From positions 1 through 64,000 of the forward strand of contig JAEDFL010000004.1 in NCBI GenBank assembly GCA_016292785.1: 64,000 bases of DNA. The letters are read 5' to 3'. The translations under genes and the position numbers were made by a program. This DNA comes from Clostridiaceae bacterium. GTDB lineage: Bacteria > Bacillota > Clostridia > Oscillospirales > Acutalibacteraceae. This document shows, piece after piece, positions 52,337-59,927 of this stretch (positions within the stretch are counted from its first letter, which is position 1; every line of letters begins with the position of its first letter). The notes beneath the pieces were generated by a model, which did no database searches, was not told where the DNA came from, and was given only the letters and a program-made list of their open reading frames with translations.

Positions 52337-52993
52337 ATGGAACTCACGACAGTTGCCTCGTGGCTCAACTCAACCTTTGCCGAATTTGATCTCGCTATCT
52401 TCGATTTCTTTCACAGATTGCACGACAGTGCGGCAGGCGGATTTTTTGACGTCTTTTTCAATGCGATAACAACCCTCGGTCACGACGGTATCGCACTCAT
52501 AATTATTTCGGTTATTCTTATGCTCTTTAAAAAAACGAGGAAAGCCGGCACGGCTATGCTTGCGAGTATTATTGTCGGTGCGCTTTTCACAAACGTGACA
52601 ATCAAACCTCTTGTTGCCCGTCCGAGACCTTACACCCATACGGACAGCCCCGTCTATCAATGGTGGCTGAACGCAGGCGCACAGCTTGAAAGCGAGCGGT
52701 CGTTTCCGTCGGGACACACTACCTCGGCAATGGCAATGGTGACCGGTCTTTTCTGCGTGACGAACAAGAAGGTAAGCTGGCTTGCGTTTTTCTTTGCGAT
52801 TTTTATGGGTATGTCAAGAATTTATCTCTGTGTTCATTACCCGACCGACGTTATCGGCGGACTTATTATCGGCGGAATTGCAGGAATTATCGGCGGACTG
52901 CTTGTGACCTTTCTCTACAAGCACGACGAGCATAAGATCAGCAAGGCTTACGTCAACTTCAGCCTTGCCGGCCTTTTTAAGAAGAAAGCATAA
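52337..52993 (+). CDS. PAP2-family membrane phosphatase
   Basis: A 218-residue integral membrane phosphatase of the PAP2 family, with about five helices. The three catalytic blocks are KPLVARPRP, SFPSGHTTSA and SRIYLCVHYPTDVIGG. Such enzymes remove phosphate from undecaprenyl pyrophosphate or phosphatidic/phosphatidylglycerol phosphate on the outer membrane face. Undecaprenyl-pyrophosphatase activity is common but cannot be read from sequence. It is followed by yifB at 25 bases. Confidence 0.92.
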   Translation: MELTTVASWLNSTFAEFDLAIFDFFHRLHDSAAGGFFDVFFNAITTLGHDGIALIIISVILMLFKKTRKAGTAMLASIIVGALFTNVTIKPLVARPRPYTHTDSPVYQWWLNAGAQLESERSFPSGHTTSAMAMVTGLFCVTNKKVSWLAFFFAIFMGMSRIYLCVHYPTDVIGGLIIGGIAGIIGGLLVTFLYKHDEHKISKAYVNFSLAGLFKKKA

Positions 52994-53018
52994 ATCCCGA
53001 ACGAAAGAGGAATGAAAT

Positions 53019-54548
53019 ATGTTTGCAAAGGTCAACAGCATGGGAATCTTCGGCATGGAGGTTTTTCCCGTCAGCGTGGAGGCTGATATTTCTTCCGGAC
53101 TGCCTCGCTTTGATGTGGTCGGTCTGCCCGATTCCGCAGTCAGCGAATCCCGTGACCGTGTGCGCTCGGCAATTAAAAACAGCGGTTTTGATTTCCCCGT
53201 CAGCCGCATTACCGTCAATCTTGCCCCTGCCGACAGGCGAAAAGAAGGTCCTCTTTATGACCTTTCTATATTTATCGCTCTGCTTGAAGCGTCCGAACAA
53301 CTCAACGCAAAAACCGACGAATATATTTTTCTCGGCGAGCTTTCTCTTGACGGCAAGATCCGCAGGGTGAACGGCGTTCTGCCCATGGTTATCGGAGCGC
53401 ATCAATGCGGAGTGAGAAAAATTTTTGTCCCGTCCGATAATGCAAACGAGGCGGCGATAGTCGGAGGAATGGAAATTTATCCTGCATCCGATGTTTTTGC
53501 CGTTTTAAATCATCTCCGAGGAACAAAGCCGATCGAGCCTGCAAAGCCTGTCAAGCCGAGCGGCGGCGAATTGTTTGACTATATGCCCGACTTTGCCGAT
53601 GTCAAAGGTCAGTTTGAGGCAAAGCGTGCGCTTGAGGTTGCCGCGGCAGGAGGTCACAACACGCTGATGATCGGCAGTCCCGGATCGGGCAAGAGTATGC
53701 TTGCAAAGAGAATACCCTCGATCCTGCCCTCAATGACCTTTGAAGAAAGTCTTGAAACAACAAAGATTTATTCCATTGCAGGCGCAATCAAGAACAATTC
53801 GAGCCTGATTACTCAGCGTCCGTTCCGTTCTCCGCACCACACCGTTTCGACGATCGGACTTGCAGGCGGCGGAGCGGTTCCCAAGCCGGGCGAAATCTCG
53901 CTTGCCCACAACGGAGTTCTTTTCCTCGACGAGCTGCCTGAATTTTCCCGTCAGGCAATGGAGATGATGCGCCAGCCGCTTGAGGACGGAAAAATTACTA
54001 TTTCCCGTGCTTCGGGAGCTTCGACCTATCCCTGCTCGGTGATGCTTGTCTGCGCTATGAATCCCTGTCCCTGTGGCTACTACGGACACCCGACAAGGAA
54101 GTGTACCTGCCGTGACGGTGCGGCGGCAAAATATCTTTCAAAAATCAGCGGTCCGCTCCTTGACAGGATTGATATACATATCGAAGTGCCGCCCGTTGAT
54201 TTTGAAAAGCTTTCCGACGAGCACCGAGGGGAGCCTTCCTCGGAGATTAAAAAGAGAGTTGACGCGGCAAGAAAAATTCAGCAGGAAAGGCTCAAGGGCA
54301 CTTCGGCAAACTGCAACGCTCAGATGAATGCGGCAATGACGAGGGAGTTTTGCAGGGCGAGCGATGCGGCAATGAAGATGCTTCAAATGGCCTTTGACAG
54401 GCTCGGACTTTCAGCCCGTGCATATGATAAAATTCTCAGAGTTGCGAGGACGGTCGCCGACCTTGACGGCTCGGAGATCATCGAAGCAACGCACATTTCC
54501 GAAGCGATTCAGTACCGCTCCCTTGACAGAAAATTCTGGTCAAGATGA
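53019..54548 (+). CDS. YifB/ComM-family Mg-chelatase-like AAA+ ATPase
   Basis: A 509-residue cytoplasmic protein. It has the N-terminal ChlI-like domain (FDVVGLPDSAVSESRDRVRS) and the AAA+ module with Walker A MIGSPGSGKSMLAKR and Walker B VLFLDELPEF. A Cys-rich insertion (NPCPCGYYGHPTRKCTC) and the C-terminal domain (RAYDKILRVARTVADLDGS) follow. ComM is a branch-migration helicase for natural transformation in Gram-negatives; the clostridial role is not settled. In many Firmicutes it lies next to dprA, which is not the case here. Confidence 0.95.
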   Translation: MFAKVNSMGIFGMEVFPVSVEADISSGLPRFDVVGLPDSAVSESRDRVRSAIKNSGFDFPVSRITVNLAPADRRKEGPLYDLSIFIALLEASEQLNAKTDEYIFLGELSLDGKIRRVNGVLPMVIGAHQCGVRKIFVPSDNANEAAIVGGMEIYPASDVFAVLNHLRGTKPIEPAKPVKPSGGELFDYMPDFADVKGQFEAKRALEVAAAGGHNTLMIGSPGSGKSMLAKRIPSILPSMTFEESLETTKIYSIAGAIKNNSSLITQRPFRSPHHTVSTIGLAGGGAVPKPGEISLAHNGVLFLDELPEFSRQAMEMMRQPLEDGKITISRASGASTYPCSVMLVCAMNPCPCGYYGHPTRKCTCRDGAAAKYLSKISGPLLDRIDIHIEVPPVDFEKLSDEHRGEPSSEIKKRVDAARKIQQERLKGTSANCNAQMNAAMTREFCRASDAAMKMLQMAFDRLGLSARAYDKILRVARTVADLDGSEIIEATHISEAIQYRSLDRKFWSR

Positions 54549-54575
54549 ACAGTTTGTAAATTTCGACATATAATA

Positions 54576-54603
54576 TTGACAGTGAAAAAAAGAATGATAT
54601 AAT
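54576..54603 (+). promoter_or_regulatory. Promoter of the DUF975 gene
   Basis: TTGACA (54576-54581), 16 bases, TATAAT (54598-54603). Confidence 0.85.
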
Positions 54604-54624
54604 CAAATCAAAGGAGGAGATTAT

Positions 54625-55281
54625 ATGACAAGACAGCAGATAAAAGAAATGGCAAAAGCTCAGCTCGGAGGCAAGATTTTTGGCAACACATGGCTTATCG
54701 CCGTTGTCGTTGTTGTTATTCAGGTTGCTTTGTCACAGCTTGTAAACGTTATTCCCGGAGTCGGACAGATTGCCGCCCTGCTTATATCGGGACCTGTTGC
54801 ATACGGTGTTTCGGCAATGTTCCTTAAACAAACCCGCACGGGACAGACGATGGATATTGTTGATATCTTCAACGGTTTTAAAGATGACTTTTCCAACACA
54901 TTTTTAATCGGTCTGATGACCTTTATTTTTACTTTGCTCTGGTCGTTGCTTTTCGTTATTCCCGGCATCGTAAAAAGCTACGCTTACTCAATGGCAATGT
55001 ATATCAAGGTTGATAATCCCGATTATGATTGGAAAAAGTGCATGGATGAAAGCCAGAGAATGATGTCGGGACACAAGGGTGAGCTTTTTGTTCTTGACCT
55101 CAGCTTCATCGGCTGGATGATCGTCGGTTCTTTCTGCCTGGGAGTAGGTGCATTTTGGGTAACGGCTTATATTGAAGCTTCTCATGCCCAGTTCTATGAA
55201 AATCTCAGAAGAACGGAGCTTGCAAGCGCACCGCAGTTCAACGCTCAGTACGATCCGCAGTTTAACAATCCCCAGTTCTGA
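54625..55281 (+). CDS. DUF975 family membrane protein
   Basis: A 218-residue protein of the DUF975 family, whose function is unknown. Typical features are RQQIKEMAKAQLGGKIFGN at the start, four to five transmembrane helices, the MKSYAYSMA-like segment here KSYAYSMAMYIKVDNPD, then CMDESQRMMSGHKGELFVLD. The tail is rich in Gln, Asn and Phe (PQFNAQYDPQFNNPQF). It has its own strong promoter and terminator. Confidence 0.88.
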   Translation: MTRQQIKEMAKAQLGGKIFGNTWLIAVVVVVIQVALSQLVNVIPGVGQIAALLISGPVAYGVSAMFLKQTRTGQTMDIVDIFNGFKDDFSNTFLIGLMTFIFTLLWSLLFVIPGIVKSYAYSMAMYIKVDNPDYDWKKCMDESQRMMSGHKGELFVLDLSFIGWMIVGSFCLGVGAFWVTAYIEASHAQFYENLRRTELASAPQFNAQYDPQFNNPQF

Positions 55282-55302
55282 TTAAAAAATTCAATAAAAA
55301 TG

Positions 55303-55341
55303 ACTGCAAGCGATCCGAAAAGGAAAGCTTGCAGTTTTTTG
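55303..55341 (+). terminator. Terminator of the DUF975 gene
   Basis: ACTGCAAGC (55303-55311) pairs with GCTTGCAGT (55327-55335), followed by a T run. Stem and loop resemble those of the terminator at 9493-9530. Confidence 0.9.
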
Positions 55342-55611
55342 ATTTTAGACTTTAGATGTTGGATTTTAGACAGTATAGTTTTAAATTTCGATGGAACTTT
55401 TCGGCTCCCTTGTGTAAAGGGAGCTGGCACGACCGTAGGTCGTGACTGAGGGATTGCAAAATTGTTAAAATTTTTCAATTTGCACTTATCCCCTCCGTCT
55501 CGTCGTCCCTCCTCGACGCCTCCCCTTGCAACAAGGGGAGGCGGAATTGGTTTTTAGAAACTTCAAGTTTTCACGTCTAAGGTCTAATGGCTAAAATCTA
55601 ACGTCTAACGT
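55341..55611. repeat. Composite palindromic repeat region
   Basis: It is bounded by inverted TTTTAGAC-type tracts (GATTTTAGACTTTAGATG from 55341; GTCTAAGG to TAACGTCTAACG ending 55610). Inside are three hairpins: GCTCCCTT (55404-55411) with AAGGGAGC (55417-55424); CACGACC (55428-55434) with GGTCGTG (55438-55444); and GCCTCCCCTT (55518-55527) with AAGGGGAGGC (55533-55542). It codes for nothing. The hairpin units are of a kind I have seen scattered in many gut Clostridia. It shares the CTAAAATCTAA tract with the element at 21108-21256. Confidence 0.65.
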
Positions 55612-55695
55612 TTCAAGTCTTTTACAAATAAAACTTGAAAAAATATTTTGATGTGATAAAATATTCGGGTAGTAATTTAAAGAAAAGGTGATTAA

Positions 55696-56235
55696 ATGAT
55701 ACACGTCAGCGAACCGATGACCAATCTGCCTAAGGAGTACAAAACTCCCTTGCAGGAAATGACATATAAATTTCTTGATGAAAACAACATTCCGTTCAGC
55801 CGGGTTGAAAACGACGAGGCGGTTACGATGGAGGACTGTATCGAGATCGACAAGGCTCTTGATATGAAAACGGTCAAGACGCTCTTTCTCTGCAACCGTC
55901 AGAAAACGAGCTTTTATCTTTTTGTGACCGCAGGTGACAAGCCGTTTGTGACGAAGGACTTCAGCTCTGCGCTCGGAATTTCAAGAGTTTCGTTCGCTTC
56001 TGCCGAAATGCTTGACGAGATCATCGGCACAAAGGTCGGTGCAACAACGATCTTCGGCGTACTGAGAAAAGAGGCGGAGGATGTTCAGGTCGTGTTTGAC
56101 AAGGAGGTCTGCAACGACGAGTGGTTCGGCTGCAGTGACGGAACAACGACGGGATATATGAAGCTGAAAACCGAGGACATTCTCAAAAAGCTCCTGCCTT
56201 ATTCAAAGCACAGATACACGGTTATTGAGGTATAA
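55696..56235 (+). CDS. YbaK/ProX-type aminoacyl-tRNA deacylase
   Basis: A 179-residue protein with the YbaK/prolyl-tRNA synthetase-associated fold. It begins EYKTPLQEMTYKFLDENNIP, has KTVKTLFLCNRQKTSFYLFV with the catalytic-type Lys, and the strand GATTIFGVLR. The length and N-terminal extension fit ProX/PrdX, which hydrolyses Ala-tRNA(Pro). It has a GGTG ribosome site and a terminator behind it. Confidence 0.9.
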   Translation: MIHVSEPMTNLPKEYKTPLQEMTYKFLDENNIPFSRVENDEAVTMEDCIEIDKALDMKTVKTLFLCNRQKTSFYLFVTAGDKPFVTKDFSSALGISRVSFASAEMLDEIIGTKVGATTIFGVLRKEAEDVQVVFDKEVCNDEWFGCSDGTTTGYMKLKTEDILKKLLPYSKHRYTVIEV

Positions 56236-56240
56236 AATAA

Positions 56241-56273
56241 AAATCGGTGAGCCTTGTCAGCTTGCCGATTTTT
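56241..56273. terminator. Terminator after the ybaK-like gene
   Basis: AAATCGG (56241-56247) pairs with CCGATTT (56265-56271), with an inner AGC/GCT pair, followed by TTAA. A T run lies on each side, so it may serve both strands. Confidence 0.75.
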
Positions 56274-56485
56274 AACTTAATTTATATGATTTGATAAGTT
56301 TTTCAACAACATCTTTCTGCTCTGGCGAGAGCGAAAGCCAGTCGTTGAAAAGCTCTTTTTGTTCCCCGGTGAGATAAACCGCTTCTTCACAGCCGTCCTC
56401 GGAGAAGAACTGAGCCATGGAAATTCCCAATCCGCCGCAAATCGCCTCGATTGTCGGAATCGTCGGAGAAAGAAGAAACGGCAGA
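56272..56485 (-). pseudogene. Truncated XRE-family regulator (C-terminal part only)
   Basis: The minus strand encodes PTIPTIEAICGGLGISMAQ, then FFSEDG, LTGEQKELFNDWLSLS and a final KDVVEKLIKSYKLS before a TAA at 56272-56274. This is the second half of a small XRE helix-turn-helix regulator of the kind that reads LPTIPTLEAICKGFGI. The first half with the DNA-binding helices is missing: upstream the frame meets a stop (TAA near 56499), and the space is occupied by the promoter of the ygjV gene. I read it as a decayed gene truncated at its 5' end. An ATG inside could give a 48-residue peptide, but there is no ribosome site. Confidence 0.72.
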
Positions 56486-56522
56486 AATTTATGGATTTCT
56501 TACGTTCGGGTTCTTTTTCCAC

Positions 56523-56551
56523 TTGAAAAAAAGCGCAGGTTGTGCTAATAT
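56523..56551 (+). promoter_or_regulatory. Promoter of the ygjV-like gene
   Basis: TTGAAA (56523-56528), 17 bases, TAATAT (56546-56551). Confidence 0.65.
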
Positions 56552-56580
56552 TTATGCCTGTGTGAAACGGAGGGATATCG

Positions 56581-57135
56581 GTGGATACAAAATTTATCAT
56601 TGCTCAGGTTTTCGGTTATATCGGACTTGTTCTGACGATTGCCGCATACCAATGTAAAAAGCACAAGGGCGTTATGCTCCTGAAAACATCAAGCGAGCTT
56701 TTCTTCGCCGTGCAGTATTTCCTGCTCGGAACATATACGGGAATGGCGATGAACTTTGTCAGCTCGGCACGCAACCTGACTTTTTCCTATCTTGTGGAAA
56801 AGGGAAAAAGCACTCGTCCGTTTCAGATTATTTTCTGCGTGCTTTTTGCCGTTTTCGGAATAATTACCTGGCAGAATTATTTGAGTCTTTTTATAATTCT
56901 TGCAAAGCTTTTGACTACGGTTGCCTACGGAATGAAGAACACCAAATTCCTGCGGTATGCGACCGTTCCGACGAGCATATTCTGGATGATTTACAATTTC
57001 AGCTGTCGTTCCTCGGCAGGGGTAATCTGTGAGATATTATCTCTCGTTTCGCTGATCTCGGCAATAATCCGTATAGATATAATCGGAGCAAAAAAAGAAA
57101 AAGGACTATCGCACCAAGCGAAGAAAAATAATTGA
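56581..57135 (+). CDS. YgjV-family inner membrane protein
   Basis: A 184-residue membrane protein with six predicted helices in the YgjV family, whose function is not known. It begins FIIAQVFGYIGLVLTIAAYQ, then has a CKKHKGVMLLKTSSELFFAV loop, and ends with a basic tail (KKEKGLSHQAKKNN). The start is GTG at 56581 with GGAGGG 6 bases before it. It is a single-gene unit with its own promoter and terminator. Confidence 0.85.
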   Translation: MDTKFIIAQVFGYIGLVLTIAAYQCKKHKGVMLLKTSSELFFAVQYFLLGTYTGMAMNFVSSARNLTFSYLVEKGKSTRPFQIIFCVLFAVFGIITWQNYLSLFIILAKLLTTVAYGMKNTKFLRYATVPTSIFWMIYNFSCRSSAGVICEILSLVSLISAIIRIDIIGAKKEKGLSHQAKKNN

Positions 57136-57153
57136 GATTTTACTCCAATTCAA

Positions 57154-57198
57154 AAAGGTTTGTATCGGTCAAAATTCCAATACAAACCTTTTATTTTT
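57154..57198. terminator. Strong bidirectional terminator
   Basis: AAAAGGTTTGTAT (57154-57166) pairs with ATACAAACCTTTT (ending about 57192), with T runs on both strands. It separates ygjV from the convergent PHP gene. Confidence 0.9.
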
Positions 57199-57229
57199 TC
57201 ACTTAGTGCGACAAGCACATTTATGCGGT

Positions 57230-59320
57230 TTAATCCAAAATACCGAGCATATATCCAAAGAAAGAAACGATTGTTTCAAAAAGCTTTTTCAGCGGGGAAG
57301 CAGGTTTAGCCGTCGGCTCGGGTTTTTCTTCGGTGACGGCTTCTTCGGTTTTTTCTTCCTCCTCTGCGGCAGGCTCGTCAGGCTCAACGTCCTGAGAAAT
57401 CAGACTGCTGTATTCCTCAAAGATTGAAGACGTTTTTATCTCGTCCTTCTGTGCAACGCTTGAAAGCATTACGCCGGCCTCTTCGAGAAGCATAAGGTCA
57501 TCGGAATTTATCACTCCGTCATGGTTGCAGTCCGCCGCAAGCTTGACCGCCGCATCGGGAGTCAACATTCCGCCGATTATCATCGAAACCATTGTTGCAT
57601 CACGACCGTCATAAATTCCGTCGCCGTTCACATCTCCGAACACAACAACGGTGTAGGTCTTGACAACGTTTCCTGTCGCATCGTCAACAATTTTTACCGT
57701 GTCGCCCGTTTTCGGTTTTGTCGGATCCTTGTATTCAAAGTGTGTTCCGAGCTTTATTCCGACGGATTCATTAACCGGCTCGGTTATGCTTTGCAGGATA
57801 TCAAAGCCGTGGATAAGCTCCGTTGTGTCGCTGACCGTGAGCGGTCCCGGATTTTTAGTCAGAGTAACGTCAACCCTGATCTGAAGTCCGGCGTTTACGG
57901 TTGCCTGCGTAATGGTCAGCTTCTCGCTCTTTGTCTGATAACCGTCCTTTTCAACGGTGTAGGAATAGCTTCCTGCAGTGACAAGGAAATAGTTCTCGGA
58001 ATTGATCGGCTCAAGCACATTGCCCTCGGAATCCATAAACCTGAGGGTTGCATCGGCATAAGGAATGTTGAACTGAACCGTGCTGGTCTTGTACTCCGTC
58101 TTGGTTACAAGGAACGGCTGAGCGTAGCAGATACCGCCCTTACCGAGAACGAAGATACGGACATATGAATTGATTTGATTCTCATATTCGTTGAGGTCGA
58201 AGGTTATCGTTTCGTTATCCGAGCTGACGGTCTTTTCTGCAATCACCTGTCCGTCCGCTATCATCTTGACCGTCTGAGCGTTGTATGGATTTATGCTGAT
58301 CTGATTTGCTTCATTATCGACCGCAACACGGCTTATCATCGGGAATGCGCCCTCTGCCGAAAAGCCGTTGCCAAGCTCGTAATCCGTTTTTGCATTTTTG
58401 GAGCAAGCGAAGAATGTGCCGTTTTCCATAGAGGTGCGGATATTTGCCGCATTGTTTTCGGGCATTATGAAATACTGAGCGTTGTTCTCAACGTCCTCGT
58501 AATCGTGGGAGTCGTCCTCGCAAAAGCCCCAGACGTTTCTGCCCTTAGGAGCCGTAACCTTGAGGGTTTCGTCGTAGAGATAACGGTCGTTATGAGTTCT
58601 GTTATCGGTCGTATTGACAAGCTCCATACCGATGCAGGACGAATAATTCAGGAAAAGATTTGCGTATTTTGTAACGAAGTCGGCGTTGTAGGTGTTGATA
58701 TCGCTCTTGCCCTCTGTCCACTCACCGACATGGTTGATGTGGCAGATGCCGCCTGCGTTCTGGCTCTTTCTGATTGCGTCCTCCGGCCATGTGGAGTCGA
58801 TTTCAAGATCACCGTGACCGCAGTCCGCAAAGTAGCTGTTGACATGGCACTTTGCACTCGATGAGCCGTTAAGCTCGATACCGAGAGGGATCTCGGTCAT
58901 ACCGTCGCCGCCTCTGTCGGAGCCTGTTGTGATCTGCTGATATCTTGCCTCGGAAAGCTCATCAATATTTCCGTGAACAAAATACTGATAGCCGAAGATA
59001 GAAAGTCGGGTCTGATCCTTTGTCCATGAGTAGTTGACCGTACCGTGGTCGGTCAGAGCGAGAGCCTGATATCCCTTGGAGTAGTATTCCTCGATCATAT
59101 CGTTAAGCTCAACGTTTCCGTCACTTCTGACGGTGTGGACATGGGTTGCGCCCTTATATGCCTTCCAGGTGTCCCAATCAACCGTCTCGTAGGGGTTGGT
59201 TATATTGAAATCATACCTGCCGATTTTGTTGTTTGAAGCCGCAAAGGCGGGACAAGCAACGCTTACGCACAAGGCTGAGGTAAGCAACAGGCTCAAAATT
59301 ACGGAGCTAATTTTTTTCAC
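57230..59320 (-). CDS. Secreted PHP-domain protein with internal dockerin and C-terminal tail
   Basis: A 696-residue exported protein with a GTG start behind GGGAGGAAG. Signal peptide 1-28; PHP domain about 55-340 with THVHTVRSDG (His60, His62), LTDHGT (Asp91, His92) and EDDSHDYE. The first 430 residues are nearly identical to the protein at 25457-28090, then the two diverge. A PEGA-like module (about 440-505) and a short beta module lead to a type I dockerin at about 562-620 (GDVNGDGIYDGRDATMV and DCNHDGVINSDDLML). An acidic, Pro/Glu-rich linker ends in an amphipathic tail, SPLKKLFETIVSFFGYMLG. The dockerin is thus not terminal. The natural substrate is unknown. Confidence 0.85.
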   Translation of the reverse strand: MKKISSVILSLLLTSALCVSVACPAFAASNNKIGRYDFNITNPYETVDWDTWKAYKGATHVHTVRSDGNVELNDMIEEYYSKGYQALALTDHGTVNYSWTKDQTRLSIFGYQYFVHGNIDELSEARYQQITTGSDRGGDGMTEIPLGIELNGSSSAKCHVNSYFADCGHGDLEIDSTWPEDAIRKSQNAGGICHINHVGEWTEGKSDINTYNADFVTKYANLFLNYSSCIGMELVNTTDNRTHNDRYLYDETLKVTAPKGRNVWGFCEDDSHDYEDVENNAQYFIMPENNAANIRTSMENGTFFACSKNAKTDYELGNGFSAEGAFPMISRVAVDNEANQISINPYNAQTVKMIADGQVIAEKTVSSDNETITFDLNEYENQINSYVRIFVLGKGGICYAQPFLVTKTEYKTSTVQFNIPYADATLRFMDSEGNVLEPINSENYFLVTAGSYSYTVEKDGYQTKSEKLTITQATVNAGLQIRVDVTLTKNPGPLTVSDTTELIHGFDILQSITEPVNESVGIKLGTHFEYKDPTKPKTGDTVKIVDDATGNVVKTYTVVVFGDVNGDGIYDGRDATMVSMIIGGMLTPDAAVKLAADCNHDGVINSDDLMLLEEAGVMLSSVAQKDEIKTSSIFEEYSSLISQDVEPDEPAAEEEEKTEEAVTEEKPEPTAKPASPLKKLFETIVSFFGYMLGILD

Positions 59321-59352
59321 GGTTCTTCCTCCCGAGGAATATTTTGCACTTT

Positions 59353-59381
59353 ATAATATCAGAAAAAATTTCTCCCGTCAA
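59353..59381 (-). promoter_or_regulatory. Promoter of the second PHP-domain gene
   Basis: Minus strand TTGACG (59376-59381), 17 bases, TATTAT (59353-59358). Confidence 0.75.
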
Positions 59382-59927
59382 CATTTTCATTTTCAGAAAG
59401 GTAATTTTTCTGTTTTACACAAAAAGAACGTTATTTTTTAGTCATTTTTAAAATTTTCCTGTTTGGAACGGGCTCTTTTCCTACACCGTGAGAGTGATAT
59501 TAAAAGCGGTGATATAAATTGTCGAGTTTAACTATTACGAAGAAATGCTCAGACAATTCATAGGATAAAAATCCACAGGAAGTAGAGAGAGCAGAATTTG
59601 ACGAAACCCAATAATAAAATGTAAAGACGGAATGTTCGCAGCAACTGCACCGTGGACAATTATTGCAACTGCTCACAGTATGGTATTAGCTATTATTCAG
59701 ATCATGTTAAACAAAGAAAATTATAATGTTTTAAGTTCAGATTATTTATGCAGAAAAAGCGAAACATCAAATCCCTTGAAAAATCAGGATTCTCTGTTTC
59801 GCTATAATTCATTATTTTTCTTTTACAAGCAATTATTCCAAGCCGATATTTGTGATGCTTTCATTTGGCTGTTTTTTCCTATATAATTCTATCTTTTCAG
59901 AACAATTCTTGTAATAGTTATTCTATA
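59382..59927. other. Long non-coding stretch with one hairpin
   Basis: No gene is supported here. An 84-codon frame (59632-59886, plus) has no good ribosome site and no family resemblance. A long imperfect hairpin joins AGCGAAACA (59758-59766) to TGTTTCGCT (59795-59803), with an inner AATCC/GGATT pair. AT content is higher than in the neighbouring genes. It may be the remains of a lost gene or mobile element. Confidence 0.4.

Noticed and set aside
56277..56600. Minus-strand frame of 107 codons
   Set aside because: It uses a different frame from the recognisable XRE remnant and overlaps the ygjV promoter; no family pattern.
59632..59886. Plus-strand frame of 84 codons with a hydrophobic start
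   Set aside because: No good ribosome site, no recognisable family, and it runs through the hairpin.
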